A stretch of DNA of 64,000 nt from Stenotrophomonas maltophilia (GCA_002363385.1 DEVL01000003.1:186505-250504); one strand, 5' to 3'. Shown: positions 44,795 to 54,739, counted from the stretch's first letter. The notes: generated by a model not told the origin, from the sequence alone. Numbers and translations are program-made.

Positions 44795-46096
44795 ATGAAC
44801 AACCCGATGTCATCGCGCGGCTATCAGACCGGTTTCGGCAACGAGTTCGCCACCGAGGCGGTGCCCGGTGCGCTGCCGGTGGGGCAGAACTCCCCGCAGC
44901 GTGTCGCCCATGGCCTGTACGCCGAACAGCTCTCCGGCACGGCGTTCACCGCGCCGCGCGGCAGCAACCGCCGCAGCTGGATGTACCGCATCCGCCCGGC
45001 GGTGACCCACGGTGAGTTCACCCCCTTTACCCAGCCGCACCTGCACGGCGATTTCGCGCACGGCGCGGTGTCGCCCAACCAGCTGCGCTGGGATCCGTTG
45101 CCGCTGCCGACCACGCCCACCGATTTCATCGAGGGGCTGTACACCATGGGCGGTAACGGTTCGCCCGATGCCCATGGTGGCGTGGGCATCCACCTGTATG
45201 CCGCCAACCGCGACATGCAGGGCCGCTATTTCTACAATGCCGATGGCGAGCTGCTGATCGTCCCGCAGCTGGGCCGCCTGCGCCTGCTCACCGAAATGGG
45301 CGTGATCGAGATCGAGCCGCAGCAGATCGCGGTGATCCCGCGCGGTGTGCGCTTCCGTGTCGAGCTGCCCGATGGCGACGCACGTGGCTACGTCTGCGAG
45401 AACTTCGGCGCGCTGCTCAAGCTGCCTGACCTCGGCCCGATCGGGTCCAACGGCCTGGCCAACCCACGCGACTTCGAAACCCCGCATGCAGCGTTCGAGA
45501 ACATCGACGGCGCGTTCGAATTGATCGCCAAGTTCGCCGGTCAGCTGTGGCGTGCGGATATCGATCATTCGCCGCTGGACGTGGTCGCTTGGCACGGCAA
45601 CTACGTGCCGTACCGCTACGATCTGCGCCGTTTCAACACGATCGGCTCGATCAGCCACGATCATCCCGATCCCTCGATCTTCCTCGTGCTGCATTCGCCC
45701 AGCGACACCCCGGGCACCAGCAACATGGACTTCGCGATCTTCCCGCCGCGCTGGCTGGTCGCGCAGAACACGTTCCGCCCGCCGTGGTTCCACCGCAACA
45801 TCGCCAGCGAGTTCATGGGCCTGATCCACGGCGCCTACGATGCGAAGGCCGAAGGTTTCGTACCCGGCGGTGCCTCGCTGCACAACTGCATGAGCGGCCA
45901 CGGCCCGGATGCGGCGACCTTCGAGAAGGCCTCCGCGGCCGACCTGAGCAAACCGGACGTGATCAAGGACACCATGGCCTTCATGTTCGAAACCCGCGGT
46001 GTGATCCGCCCCACCGCGCAGGCGATGGACGCGGTGCATCGCCAGCGCGGGTACCAGCAGTGCTGGCAGGGGTTGAAGGCGAATTTCTCGGGCTGA
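44795..46096 (+). CDS. hmgA: Homogentisate 1,2-dioxygenase
   Basis: A 433-residue iron enzyme that opens homogentisate to maleylacetoacetate. YQTGFGNEFATEA at the N-terminus, PPRWLVAQNTFRPPWFHRNIASEFMGLIHGAYDAK with His and Glu iron ligands, and SLHNCMSGHGPD with a further His near the end are signatures. The 120-base gap after hpd holds a long hairpin (CGGTGGCA/TGCCACCG, 44721-44752) that could set hmgA levels. Loss of this enzyme gives brown pyomelanin in related species. Confidence 0.97.
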   Translation: MNNPMSSRGYQTGFGNEFATEAVPGALPVGQNSPQRVAHGLYAEQLSGTAFTAPRGSNRRSWMYRIRPAVTHGEFTPFTQPHLHGDFAHGAVSPNQLRWDPLPLPTTPTDFIEGLYTMGGNGSPDAHGGVGIHLYAANRDMQGRYFYNADGELLIVPQLGRLRLLTEMGVIEIEPQQIAVIPRGVRFRVELPDGDARGYVCENFGALLKLPDLGPIGSNGLANPRDFETPHAAFENIDGAFELIAKFAGQLWRADIDHSPLDVVAWHGNYVPYRYDLRRFNTIGSISHDHPDPSIFLVLHSPSDTPGTSNMDFAIFPPRWLVAQNTFRPPWFHRNIASEFMGLIHGAYDAKAEGFVPGGASLHNCMSGHGPDAATFEKASAADLSKPDVIKDTMAFMFETRGVIRPTAQAMDAVHRQRGYQQCWQGLKANFSG

Positions 46097-46103
46097 CGCG
46101 GGC

Positions 46104-46634
46104 TCAAACCACCGCGATCTGGAGCCGCTCGGCATGTTCCTTGGGCAGCACCTCCAGCAACCGCTGCCGCACCCGTGCGGCGTAGCCGGTGGAGGTCAGG
46201 CCTGGCAGCGCGTCCAAAGCGGCCTGCAGCGCGGCCATGACCGTTTCGTCGCTGCGCGACTGCTGCAGGGTGTGGAACAGCGCCGCCGCCTGCGGATGAC
46301 GCTGCAGTTCCAGGATGTCCAGCAGATAGATGCGGGCGGCCACCAGCGATCGGCGGCGTTCGGTCATCGGCACCGGCACCGCGGTCGGTGTCACCGCAGG
46401 TGCGGGTGCAGCGGGTGCGACCACGGCGGCCTCCGCGACCGCACTCGACACCAGATACCCGCTCTGGATCAGCTGGATCACCATCGCCGGGGTTTCCGGG
46501 CCCACCAGCTGGCCCAGCTGGGCCAGGTCACGCTGGCCGTCGCACAGGATCAACAGCCGGCGCTGGCGCATGTCCAGGGGCGCGCGGTGGGCCTGCAGAG
46601 CGGTGCGGGCGAGGTCGGTCTTCTGCGGTTGCAT
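46104..46634 (-). CDS. Hypothetical protein with winged-helix-like N-terminus
   Basis: A 176-residue protein. The N-terminal 70 residues (LDMRQRRLLILCDGQRDLAQLGQLVG...VIQLIQSGYLVSS) look like a winged-helix or DprA-type fold. An Ala/Pro/Val linker and a helical C-terminal half (AARIYLLDILELQ...GYAARVRQRLLEVLPKEHAERL) follow. I do not know a family name. It is convergent with hmgA, leaving 7 bases between stops. Confidence 0.6.
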   Translation of the reverse strand: MQPQKTDLARTALQAHRAPLDMRQRRLLILCDGQRDLAQLGQLVGPETPAMVIQLIQSGYLVSSAVAEAAVVAPAAPAPAVTPTAVPVPMTERRRSLVAARIYLLDILELQRHPQAAALFHTLQQSRSDETVMAALQAALDALPGLTSTGYAARVRQRLLEVLPKEHAERLQIAVV

Positions 46635-46764
46635 GGGGGCGGGGTCGATGCGGTGCAGGCCGAGCCTGAACGCGGCAGGTGAAACGCGGATGACAGCGAC
46701 ACTGTGCATGCCACCCACACGGCACCCGCGCTAGGCTGCGCCCATTCACCGGGAGGATGCAGGC

Positions 46765-47373
46765 ATGAAACAGCTGGCAAGCGTGTTGGCGTTGGGAGTG
46801 GTGCTGGTCTTGGCCGCGTGCGAGCGCACGCCGGAGACGCCGTCGGCCGATGCCGAAGCGGCCGTGCCAACACCGGCGGCGGACACCGCGCCGGCAGCGC
46901 CTGCCACGGCGGACTCGGGCACCCCAACGCAGGGCCCGGCACGGCTGGATGGCTACGGCCCCGTAGCGCTGGGCAGCACCCTTGACGAAGTCCGGGCAGC
47001 CTGGAAGGAACCCCTGCAGGGTGAAGTCGCCGACGACTATTGCCACGCGCTGCGGCCAGAAGGCGCGCAGGCCGAGGACGTGATTTTCATGATCGAAGGC
47101 AAGCGACTGGTGCGCTACGACGTGCGCAACGACCGCATCGTCGCCCCCGGTGGCGGCAAGGTCGGCATGTCGCTGGGCCAACTGCAGACGCTGTACCCGG
47201 ATCGCGGCGATCTGACCCCGCACAAGTACGACGAGCAGGGCCACAACCTGCGCGTGCGCCCGGCCAGCGAGGGCGGTGCGCTGGTCAACTTCGAGATCAA
47301 CGGCGATGGCAACGTGACCGCGTGGCGGGTCGGCAAGACCCCGCAGGTCGACTACGTGGAAGGCTGCTCCTGA
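46765..47373 (+). CDS. Putative lipoprotein, unknown function
   Basis: A 202-residue lipoprotein. The signal peptide ends in a lipobox (VLAAC, Cys19). A Pro/Ala/Thr-rich linker covers about 20-60. The folded part begins GPVALGSTLDEVRAAWKEPL and contains VIFMIEGKRLVRYDV and GVGKVG-type turns, resembling BamE/OmlA-like or RlpA-type envelope domains, but I cannot assign it firmly. GGGAGGA lies just before ATG 46765. Confidence 0.75.
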   Translation: MKQLASVLALGVVLVLAACERTPETPSADAEAAVPTPAADTAPAAPATADSGTPTQGPARLDGYGPVALGSTLDEVRAAWKEPLQGEVADDYCHALRPEGAQAEDVIFMIEGKRLVRYDVRNDRIVAPGGGKVGMSLGQLQTLYPDRGDLTPHKYDEQGHNLRVRPASEGGALVNFEINGDGNVTAWRVGKTPQVDYVEGCS

Positions 47374-47473
47374 GCCATCGGCACCGCTGCGGCCACAGTG
47401 CCGGAGCGGGCCTTCACTGTTTGGCGTGGGCTGGCCCTAGAATCGGCTCACATCTGTCACCGGGGAGCCCCAG

Positions 47474-48430
47474 ATGATCGCTGCCACTGTTTGGTTCGTG
47501 CTGGGCCTGGTGCTGTTGGCACTGGGCGGTGACTCCATCGTGCGGGCGGCCTCCGGCCTGGCCCAGCGCTTCGGGGCGTCGCCGTTCGTTGCAGGGCTGC
47601 TGCTGTTGGCCTTCGGCACGTCGCTGCCGGAGCTGGTAGTCAATGCGCGCGCCTTCGCGGTTGGCGCAGAAGAGCTCGCGCTGGGCAATGCGGTCGGCAG
47701 CAACATCGTCAACGTCGGCCTTACCCTGGGCCTGGCGGCGCTGGCTGCGCCGCTGCTGGTCCGTGCGCGCCTGCTGTCACCGTTGCTGGTCTGCCTGGCC
47801 GCCGCCAGCGCGCTGCTGATCCTGTTCGGCCTGGATGGCGTGATCGCACGCTGGGAAGGGGGCGTGCTGCTGCTCGCCTTCGTCGCCCTGCTGGTGGTCC
47901 TGCTGCGCCGTGCGAAGCTGGAATCCGAGCCGGTGCGCGCGGCCATCGCCGGCTATGCGATGACCCGCACCGGGCTGTTCCTCAATACCCTGCGGCTGCT
48001 GTTCGCGGCGGTGTGCCTGTACTTCGGCGCGCGCTGGATCGTGCAGGCCGCACCGGTGTTCGGCGCCGGGTTGGGCTGGTCGCCCCTGCTGGTCGGCCTG
48101 CTGCCGGTGGCGATCGGCACCGCTCTGCCCGAAGTGGGTGCGGCCGTCGCGGCGGCACGACGTGGTCAGGGCGACATGGTGCTGGGCCACGTCATCGGCT
48201 CAAGCCTGTTCAACCTGCTGGTGGTGGTCGGTGGCATGGCCGCACTGCGGCCGATGGCGCTGCCCGGATCGTTCGTGAAGCTGGAACTGCCGGCGGCGAT
48301 CGCTTTCGTACTGGTGCTCTATCCGATGCTGCGCGGCGATCTGACGATCAGCCGGCGCGAAGGCGCGGTGCTGGTGGTGGCCTTCCTTGGCTGGATCGCG
48401 CTGGAGCTGGCGCTGGTCTGGGGTGGTTGA
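47474..48430 (+). CDS. Na+/Ca2+ exchanger family transporter (YrbG-like)
   Basis: A 318-residue inner membrane protein with about ten helices in two inverted halves. The alpha-repeats are AFGTSLPELVVNARAF...GNAVGSNIVNVG and AIGTALPEVGAAVAAA...GHVIGSSLFNLL, the ion-binding core of the CaCA superfamily. It probably exchanges calcium or another divalent ion for Na+ or H+. It converges with the Mrp antiporter operon, another Na+ system, leaving 15 bases between stops. Confidence 0.93.
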   Translation: MIAATVWFVLGLVLLALGGDSIVRAASGLAQRFGASPFVAGLLLLAFGTSLPELVVNARAFAVGAEELALGNAVGSNIVNVGLTLGLAALAAPLLVRARLLSPLLVCLAAASALLILFGLDGVIARWEGGVLLLAFVALLVVLLRRAKLESEPVRAAIAGYAMTRTGLFLNTLRLLFAAVCLYFGARWIVQAAPVFGAGLGWSPLLVGLLPVAIGTALPEVGAAVAAARRGQGDMVLGHVIGSSLFNLLVVVGGMAALRPMALPGSFVKLELPAAIAFVLVLYPMLRGDLTISRREGAVLVVAFLGWIALELALVWGG

Positions 48431-48445
48431 ACGTCGCAATCGGCT

Positions 48446-48859
48446 CTACTGGCTGTCCCGGGAAACCGGCGCCTCGGTACCCTCGGTGTCGCCCGGATGG
48501 CGCGGCTCCGGCGGCGGCAACTGTTCTTCCTTGGCGGTCTTGTGGCCGGGCAGGTCCGGCCGCGTTTCCATCAGCAGCGACAGTGCGGCCTTGGCCATCA
48601 TGTGCGCGCTGATCGGTGCGGTGATGAACAGGAACACGGTGATCAGCAGTTCGCGCGGCTGCGGATCCTCGCCGAGAAAGATGTGATAGCAGACCGAGCC
48701 GACCAGCACGCAGCCCACGCCCAGCGTGCTGGCTTTGGTCGGTGCATGCAGGCGCTTGAAGAAGGTGGAGAGCTTCACCAGGCCGAGTGCACCGACCAGG
48801 ATGAAGAAGCAGCCGAACAGCAGCAGGATCGACAGCACGATCTGGATGAAGGTGATCAT
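48446..48859 (-). CDS. mrpG: Mrp Na+/H+ antiporter subunit G
   Basis: A 137-residue small membrane subunit with three helices. LVGALGLVKLSTFFKRLHAPTKASTLGVGCVLVGS is the PhaG/MnhG signature. A polar C-terminal tail rich in Pro and Glu follows and is longer than usual. ATG at 48857-48859 overlaps the mrpF stop by three bases. It is the last gene of a six-gene operon. Confidence 0.93.
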   Translation of the reverse strand: MITFIQIVLSILLLFGCFFILVGALGLVKLSTFFKRLHAPTKASTLGVGCVLVGSVCYHIFLGEDPQPRELLITVFLFITAPISAHMMAKAALSLLMETRPDLPGHKTAKEEQLPPPEPRHPGDTEGTEAPVSRDSQ

Positions 48860-49140
48860 TCGACGATGTCCCGGCGCAGCACGAACTTGCTCAGCACCAC
48901 CGTGCTGCCGAAGCCGAGCATGGCGATGATCAGCGCGGCTTCGAAATACACTGCCGAGTTGAGGTACATGCCGAACAGCATCAGCTCGGCGATGGCCGTC
49001 ACCGACAGCGTGTCCAAGGCGAGGATGCGGTCCGGCACGGTCGGGCCGCGCAGCAGGCGCCAGGTGGCCAGCAGCATGGCCAGGCCGACCACGTGCATGC
49101 ACACCACCATGGTGGTCTGGATGAACATATGTCCGGTCAT
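48856..49140 (-). CDS. mrpF: Mrp Na+/H+ antiporter subunit F
   Basis: A 94-residue protein with three helices. RLLRGPTVPDRILALDTLSV is the MnhF/PhaF signature. Its ATG overlaps the mrpE stop and its stop overlaps the mrpG start, so translation is coupled. It takes part in the hetero-oligomeric antiporter complex in the inner membrane. Confidence 0.94.
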   Translation of the reverse strand: MTGHMFIQTTMVVCMHVVGLAMLLATWRLLRGPTVPDRILALDTLSVTAIAELMLFGMYLNSAVYFEAALIIAMLGFGSTVVLSKFVLRRDIVE

Positions 49141-49643
49141 GGGAAAATCTCCATCAGCGGGGCTTCGTAGCGGGATTTGATCTGCCGGATCAGCTCGTCC
49201 GGATCATCCAGATGCAGCACGTGCACCAGCAGATAGCGGCGGTCATCGGACAACGCGGCCGAGACGGTACCCGGGGTCAGCGTAATCATGCTGGTCAGCG
49301 CGGCGATGCCGTGGATGTTGGCGATATCCAGCGGCAGCCAGATGAAACCGGGGTGGATGCGGCGCTCCGGCCCCAGCACCTGGATCGCGACCCGGATGTT
49401 GGAGATCAGGATGTCCCATAGGGTCACGAACAGCAGCTTGGGCAGCGGCCGGAGCGAGCCGATGCGCGCAAACTCGCGGTCCAGCCGCGCGGCGAACAAC
49501 GGCACCACCACGCCCAGGATCATGCCGAGCACGAACTGGCCGAGGGTGAAGCTGTCGGACATCAGCAGCCAGAACACCACCACCATCACGCTCAGCGAGG
49601 GCGAGGGCAGCACGCGTTTGTAGAGGGAAGGCTTGCGCGTCAT
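49137..49643 (-). CDS. mrpE: Mrp Na+/H+ antiporter subunit E
   Basis: A 168-residue subunit. Two N-terminal helices include MSDSFTLGQFVLGMILGVVVP. The conserved soluble part contains ITLTPGTVSAALSDDRRYLLVHVLHLDD, typical of MnhE/PhaE. It overlaps mrpD by four bases and mrpF by four bases. Confidence 0.95.
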   Translation of the reverse strand: MTRKPSLYKRVLPSPSLSVMVVVFWLLMSDSFTLGQFVLGMILGVVVPLFAARLDREFARIGSLRPLPKLLFVTLWDILISNIRVAIQVLGPERRIHPGFIWLPLDIANIHGIAALTSMITLTPGTVSAALSDDRRYLLVHVLHLDDPDELIRQIKSRYEAPLMEIFP

Positions 49644-51175
49644 GGCTGGCGGATCTCCGGCGTGGTAGCGCGCAGTTCACCCACATAATCCTGGGGCTGC
49701 AGCAGCTGGGTGGCCATCGCATCGGTGTGCTGCATCAGCGGGCCGGCGAACACGCTCATCGCGATGCCATAGCTGAGCAGCAGCGCGGCGGCGAACAGTT
49801 CCACCGTGCGCGTGGGGGCCTTGCGCGGTCTGGGCGCGCCTTCTTCGACCACCGGTACGCGCCAGAACAGGCGGATGCCGCCACGGGTCAGGCCGACGAT
49901 CACCATCAGGCTGCTGCCCAGCACGGCGGCCCAGACCGCCCAAGTGTACTGCGCCGGCATGCCGGCCAGCAGCGCGGCCTTGGCCAGGAAGCCGGACAGC
50001 GGCGGCAGGCCGGCCACCGAGACGGCGCCGATCAAGAACAGCACCGCAGGGGTTTCCTTGCCCGGCATCGGCGCGATGATCTCCTTCTTGTCGCTGGCAC
50101 CGCCACGGCGGCGGCGGATCAGGTCGGCAATCAGGAACAGCGCGGCGGCCACGAAGGTGCTGTGCGGCAGGTAGTACAGGCCGGCCGAGAGCACTTCGGG
50201 TGTGCGCACCGAGAAGGCGATGAACAGCGTCGCCGCCGAAACCACCACCAGGTAGGAGATCAGCACGCGCAGACGTGCCGCAGCGAGCACACCCAGGCCG
50301 CCCAGCACAAGGGTGGCCACACCGGCCCAGAGCAGCCACTGGCTGCCGTAACCGGCCATCGGGCCGGCACCGTCGCCGAACCACAGGGTGCTGACCCGCA
50401 GCACCGCGTACAGACCGACCTTGGTCATGATCGCAAACAGCGCCGCCACTGCGGCCGGCGCACGCGCATACGCTTCGGGCAGCCACAGGTACAGCGGCAT
50501 CAGCGCGGCCTTGCTGCAGAACACCAGCAGCAACAGCCCCATCGTCGCCTTGACCAGGGTCAGGTGCGAAGCCGGCACTTCAGCGATGCGCTGGGACAGC
50601 TCGGCCATGTTGAGCGAGCCCAGCGAGGCGTACAGCAGGCCGAGTGCGATCAGGAACAGGGTCGAGGCGGTGACGTTGAACACCACGTAGTGCAGGCCGA
50701 TGCGCATGCGCAGGCCGCGCCCGCCGCTGAGCAGCAGGCCGTAGGAGGCGATCAGCATCACCTCGAAGAACACGAAGAGATTGAAGATATCGCCGGTCAG
50801 GAACGCGCCGTTGAGGCCGACCAGCTGGAACTGGAACAGCGCATGGAAGTGCGGCGCGCGGCGGTCCCAGCCCGAACAGGCGTGCAGCAGGCACGGGATG
50901 GCCAGCAGCAGGGTGGTGACCAGCATCCATGCCGAGAGGCGGTCGGCCACCAGCGCGATGCCCAGGCGCGAGGGCCAGTCGCCCAGCAGGTACACCGCGA
51001 TGCTGCCATCGGCGGTCTGTGCGAACAGCAGCGCCACGGCCGCGGCGAGCGCGGTCAGCGTCGTCCACGCCACCGTGCGCTGCACCTTCGGACCATAGCG
51101 GCGATGCTCCACGAACAGCGAGCAGGCCGCGCCGAACAGCGGAATCAGGATGGGCAGGATCACCGCATGGTTCAT
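49640..51175 (-). CDS. mrpD: Mrp Na+/H+ antiporter subunit D
   Basis: A 511-residue proton-pumping-type subunit homologous to NuoM/N. About 14 helices are seen. EVMLIASYGLLLSGG carries the essential Glu, VKATMGLLLLVFCSKAALMPLYLWLPEAYARAP the conserved Lys region, and AGLPPLSGFLAKAALL a later motif. It overlaps mrpC by four bases (ATGA) and mrpE by four. Confidence 0.96.
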   Translation of the reverse strand: MNHAVILPILIPLFGAACSLFVEHRRYGPKVQRTVAWTTLTALAAAVALLFAQTADGSIAVYLLGDWPSRLGIALVADRLSAWMLVTTLLLAIPCLLHACSGWDRRAPHFHALFQFQLVGLNGAFLTGDIFNLFVFFEVMLIASYGLLLSGGRGLRMRIGLHYVVFNVTASTLFLIALGLLYASLGSLNMAELSQRIAEVPASHLTLVKATMGLLLLVFCSKAALMPLYLWLPEAYARAPAAVAALFAIMTKVGLYAVLRVSTLWFGDGAGPMAGYGSQWLLWAGVATLVLGGLGVLAAARLRVLISYLVVVSAATLFIAFSVRTPEVLSAGLYYLPHSTFVAAALFLIADLIRRRRGGASDKKEIIAPMPGKETPAVLFLIGAVSVAGLPPLSGFLAKAALLAGMPAQYTWAVWAAVLGSSLMVIVGLTRGGIRLFWRVPVVEEGAPRPRKAPTRTVELFAAALLLSYGIAMSVFAGPLMQHTDAMATQLLQPQDYVGELRATTPEIRQP

Positions 51176-51555
51176 GCGCCGCCCTCCCGGCCCGGCGCGG
51201 TATCGGCAGGAAGCTCTTCTTCTTCGTGCGCGTCCACGTGGTCGCTGTGGTTGTCGCTGCGGCTGCGCATCGCCAGCACGATGCTGACCGCCGTCATCGC
51301 AAAGGCGATCACGATGGCGGTCAGCACCAGCGCCTGCGGCAGCGGATCGGTGTAGTTGCCCAGATCGCTGTCGATGCCCTCACGCAGCACGGGGGCCTTG
51401 CCCTGCACCAGCCGGCCGCCGGCAAAGATCAGCAGGTTGGTCGCATACGACAGGAAGGTCATGCCGAGGATCACATCGAAGCTGCGCGCGCGCAGCAGCA
51501 GGTAGATGCCGATCGCGCTCAGTACGCCGATGGCGCTTGCCAGGGCCAGTTCCAT
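51172..51555 (-). CDS. mrpC: Mrp Na+/H+ antiporter subunit C
   Basis: A 127-residue three-helix subunit homologous to NuoK. GIYLLLRARSFDVILGMTFLSYATNLLIFAGG and PLPQALVLTAIVIAFAMTAV are diagnostic. An acidic His/Glu tail of about 30 residues follows. The ATG at 51553-51555 shares one base with the mrpA stop. Confidence 0.95.
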   Translation of the reverse strand: MELALASAIGVLSAIGIYLLLRARSFDVILGMTFLSYATNLLIFAGGRLVQGKAPVLREGIDSDLGNYTDPLPQALVLTAIVIAFAMTAVSIVLAMRSRSDNHSDHVDAHEEEELPADTAPGREGGA

Positions 51556-54380
51556 CAGTGCATCTCCCCGGTTTTTGCCGAACGGCGGGTGGGATCGATC
51601 TCGCCTTTGCGGGCGTTGCGGGTGCGCGAGGGCTTGATCGTGCCCATCATCGAGAGCATCAGCATCACACCGCCGAACACCACCAGGTACACGCCGGTAT
51701 CGAAGCCGATCGCACTGGCCAGCGGTACCTCGCCGATCAGCGGTATGTGCAGGTCCAGATGCCCACTGGTCAGGAACGGCACACCAAACAACATCGAGGC
51801 GCAGCCACTGAGGATGGCGATCAGCAGACCGGCACCGATGCAGCGGATGTAATCGAAGCCGAAGCGTGATTCCACCGAGGTGGTGCCCTGGATGACGTAC
51901 TGGATCAGCAGCGGCACGGCCAGCACCAGGCCGGCGATGAAGCCGCCGCCGGGCGCGTTGTGGCCGCGCAGGAACAGGAAGATCGAGACGGTCAGGGTGA
52001 GCGGGAACATGATCTGCGCCAGATCGGCCGGCACCGGCAGCTTGATCGGCGGGCCCGGCATGATCTGTTCCGGCGCCATCCGCGAGCGGCGCAGCATGGC
52101 GTGCACCACCAGCGCGGCGATGCCGAACACGGTGATCTCGCCGAACGTATCGAAGCCACGGAAGTCGACCAGGATCACGTTGACCACGTTCTGCCCATAG
52201 GCCTCCGGCAGCGCACGCGCCAGCAGCTCGCCAGCCATGGTGTTGGGCGGCAGGGTCATCGCGGTGTAGGCCATCGCCGCCAGGCCGCCACCGGCGACGA
52301 TCGCGATCACCGCATCGCGACGTTTGCGCCAGACCGATTTCTCCGGCGGCGACTGGATCGGCAGGTAGTTCATGCCCAGCAGCATCAGGACCAGAGTCAC
52401 CATCTCCACCAGCAGCTGGGTCAGGGCCAGGTCGGGCGCGGACAGGAACACGAAGGTCAGCGAGACCATCAGGCCGACGCCGCCGACCACCAGCACCGCC
52501 AGCAGGCGCTGCCGGTAGACGAACAACGCGCCCAGCGCGCAGGCCATCATCACCAACCACAGCGCCCAGCCCAACAGCGGGATCGGCTGCGGCGAAGGCC
52601 AGTTGGGCGAGGCCGGGTTGGCCACGAACGGCGCGGCGGCGACGATGATCGCCACCACCACCAGCGCCATCAGCATGCGCTGCAGGCTGCCGTTGGCCAG
52701 GCCTTGGGTGAGGCGGTGGGCGAAGCCGAACACCAGGTCCAGCTGCTTGTGGAAAATGTTGCGGCCGATGCTGCGGCTGACCACCGCATGCAGGTCGATC
52801 AGGCGGCGCAGGCCGAAGTACAGCACGATGCCGCCGACCACACCGGCAGCGCTCATCGCCAGCGGCATGTTGAAGCCATGCCAGACCGAGAGGCTGTACG
52901 CCGGCATCGCCGGGCCCAGGATCGACGACGCGGCGGCATGCAGCACCGGCGCGATGGTGATCGCGGGCGCGACGCCGACGGCCACGCAGACCACCACCAG
53001 GATTTCCACCGGCACCTTCATGAAACGCGGCGGCTCATGCGGAACGCGGTCCAGATCGTGCGGGCCCTTGCCGAAGAAGGTGTCGTGCACGAATCGCAGG
53101 CTGTAGGCGACGCCGAACACGCCAGCCAGCAATGCGGCGATCGTCATGGCGATGCGCATCGCTTCGGGCCCGGCGGTCAGCGCTTCGGCGAACAGCATTT
53201 CCTTGGACAGGAAGCCGTTGAGCAGCGGAATGCCGGCCATGGCCAGCGAGGCGATGATCGCCAGCGCGCTGGTGATCGGCATCAGGCGGCGCAGCCCACC
53301 GAGCTTGCGCATGTCGCGGGTGCCGGTCTCATGGTCGATGATGCCCGCGGCCATGAACAGCGAGGCCTTGAAGGTGGCGTGGTTGAGGATGTGGAACACG
53401 CCGGCGACCACCGCCATCGGCGCGGACAGGCCGAACAGCATGGTGATCAGGCCCAGGTGGGAGATCGTCGAATAGGCCAGCAGGCCTTTGAGATCATGCT
53501 GGAAGATCGCGTTCCAGGCACCGATCAGCAGGGTGATCGCACCGATGCCGCTGACCGTGTAGAAGAACAGATCGGTGCCGGCCAGCGCCGGATGCAGCCG
53601 TGCCAGCAGGAACACACCGGCTTTGACCATCGTGGCCGAGTGCAGATAGGCCGAGACGGGGGTCGGCGCGGCCATCGCGTGCGGCAGCCAGAAGTGGAAC
53701 GGGAACTGGGCGCTCTTGGTGAAGATGCCGGCCAGGACCAGGAACAGGGCATACGGGTACAGCGAACTGGCGCGGATCAGATCGCCGGCGGCGAGCACCG
53801 CATCCAGTTCGAAGCTGCCCACGATGCGGCCGATCAGCAGCACGCCGCCGAGCAGGGCCAGGCCGCCGCCGCCGGTGACCACCAGGGCCATGCGGGCGCC
53901 CTCGCGGGCATCCTGGCGGTGCGACCAGAAGCCGATCAGCAGGAACGAGCTGATGCTGGTCATTTCCCAGAACACCATGAGCAGCAACAGGTTGCCCGAG
54001 ACGACCATGCCCAGCATGGCGCCCATGAACAGCAGCAGGTAACAGTAGAAGCGGTGGGCGCTGTCGCGGGCGCTGAGGTAGTAATGGGCGTACATCACCA
54101 CCAGCGCACCAATGGCCAGCACCATCCCGGCGAACATCCAGGCCAGGCCGTCCAGGCGCAGCGAGAAGGCCAGGCCGATCTGCGGTATCCACTCCCCGTA
54201 ACTGCGGACGATCCCGCCGTCCATGATCGCCGGGGTCATCGTCGCCAACAGCGCCAGTCCCCCCAGCGGAGCGGCCGCGGCTACCCAGGCGGCCGTGGAG
54301 CGGGAGGTGCGGCGGAATGAAGCGACGGCCACTGCCATCAGGAAGGGCAGGGCGAGCAGCAGGAGCAGACTAGGATTCAT
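51555..54380 (-). CDS. mrpA: Mrp Na+/H+ antiporter fused subunit A/B
   Basis: A 941-residue subunit. Residues 1 to about 500 are NuoL-like, with FWEMTSISSFLLIGFW, KSAQFPFHFWLPHAMAAPTPVSAYLHSATMVKAGVFLLARLHP and GIPLLNGFLSKEMLF. The last third has the MrpB-like domain (PGPPIKLPVPADLAQIMFPLTLTVSIFLFLRGHNAPGGGF) fused in the same chain. The layout A(B)CDEFG is the group 2 Mrp arrangement. The operon exports Na+ in exchange for H+ and supports alkaline and salt tolerance. It is first in the operon. Confidence 0.96.
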   Translation of the reverse strand: MNPSLLLLLALPFLMAVAVASFRRTSRSTAAWVAAAAPLGGLALLATMTPAIMDGGIVRSYGEWIPQIGLAFSLRLDGLAWMFAGMVLAIGALVVMYAHYYLSARDSAHRFYCYLLLFMGAMLGMVVSGNLLLLMVFWEMTSISSFLLIGFWSHRQDAREGARMALVVTGGGGLALLGGVLLIGRIVGSFELDAVLAAGDLIRASSLYPYALFLVLAGIFTKSAQFPFHFWLPHAMAAPTPVSAYLHSATMVKAGVFLLARLHPALAGTDLFFYTVSGIGAITLLIGAWNAIFQHDLKGLLAYSTISHLGLITMLFGLSAPMAVVAGVFHILNHATFKASLFMAAGIIDHETGTRDMRKLGGLRRLMPITSALAIIASLAMAGIPLLNGFLSKEMLFAEALTAGPEAMRIAMTIAALLAGVFGVAYSLRFVHDTFFGKGPHDLDRVPHEPPRFMKVPVEILVVVCVAVGVAPAITIAPVLHAAASSILGPAMPAYSLSVWHGFNMPLAMSAAGVVGGIVLYFGLRRLIDLHAVVSRSIGRNIFHKQLDLVFGFAHRLTQGLANGSLQRMLMALVVVAIIVAAAPFVANPASPNWPSPQPIPLLGWALWLVMMACALGALFVYRQRLLAVLVVGGVGLMVSLTFVFLSAPDLALTQLLVEMVTLVLMLLGMNYLPIQSPPEKSVWRKRRDAVIAIVAGGGLAAMAYTAMTLPPNTMAGELLARALPEAYGQNVVNVILVDFRGFDTFGEITVFGIAALVVHAMLRRSRMAPEQIMPGPPIKLPVPADLAQIMFPLTLTVSIFLFLRGHNAPGGGFIAGLVLAVPLLIQYVIQGTTSVESRFGFDYIRCIGAGLLIAILSGCASMLFGVPFLTSGHLDLHIPLIGEVPLASAIGFDTGVYLVVFGGVMLMLSMMGTIKPSRTRNARKGEIDPTRRSAKTGEMH

Positions 54381-54739
54381 GCAGGGAATGCGGGATTCAC
54401 GAGCAGGTCGTTCAGTCTAACAGGCAGGCAATTGCTGCCGATACACCCGAATACGCCCTCAATTGCATGTAACGTGCACTGATTCATTTTTTCCGGCCAG
54501 CGCCCGGCCCCATTCGGGTCCGTCGGCGGCCGTATGGACGCCCGCTGCCGACTTTGCCGACTGTGGCCTCCCGACGCCTGTCGAAACGGGTCCGGAACCA
54601 GTCCTCGCAGGGGCTGCGGGGCCGAAACGGTGTGCACGAAGATGAACGGTGACCGTCGCTCGAAAGGCCACTGGGGACGATGCTGGAGGGTGCGGCGTGG
54701 AGTGCCGGTGAGTGTCCGCGCTCGTTCAGGAAAAGCGGG
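54381..54739. other. Intergenic region upstream of the Mrp operon
   Basis: No gene seen in 359 bases. It must hold the leftward Mrp promoter. GCAATTGC (54428-54435) is a perfect palindrome about 50 bases before mrpA and could be an operator, but nothing ties it to a known regulator. Confidence 0.35.

Noticed and set aside
51960..54320. 786-codon open frame on the plus strand opposite mrpA
   Set aside because: It is the mirror of a long GC-rich gene with strong third-position bias; its product is His/Gln/Arg/Asp repeats with no fold, while mrpA has clear homology.
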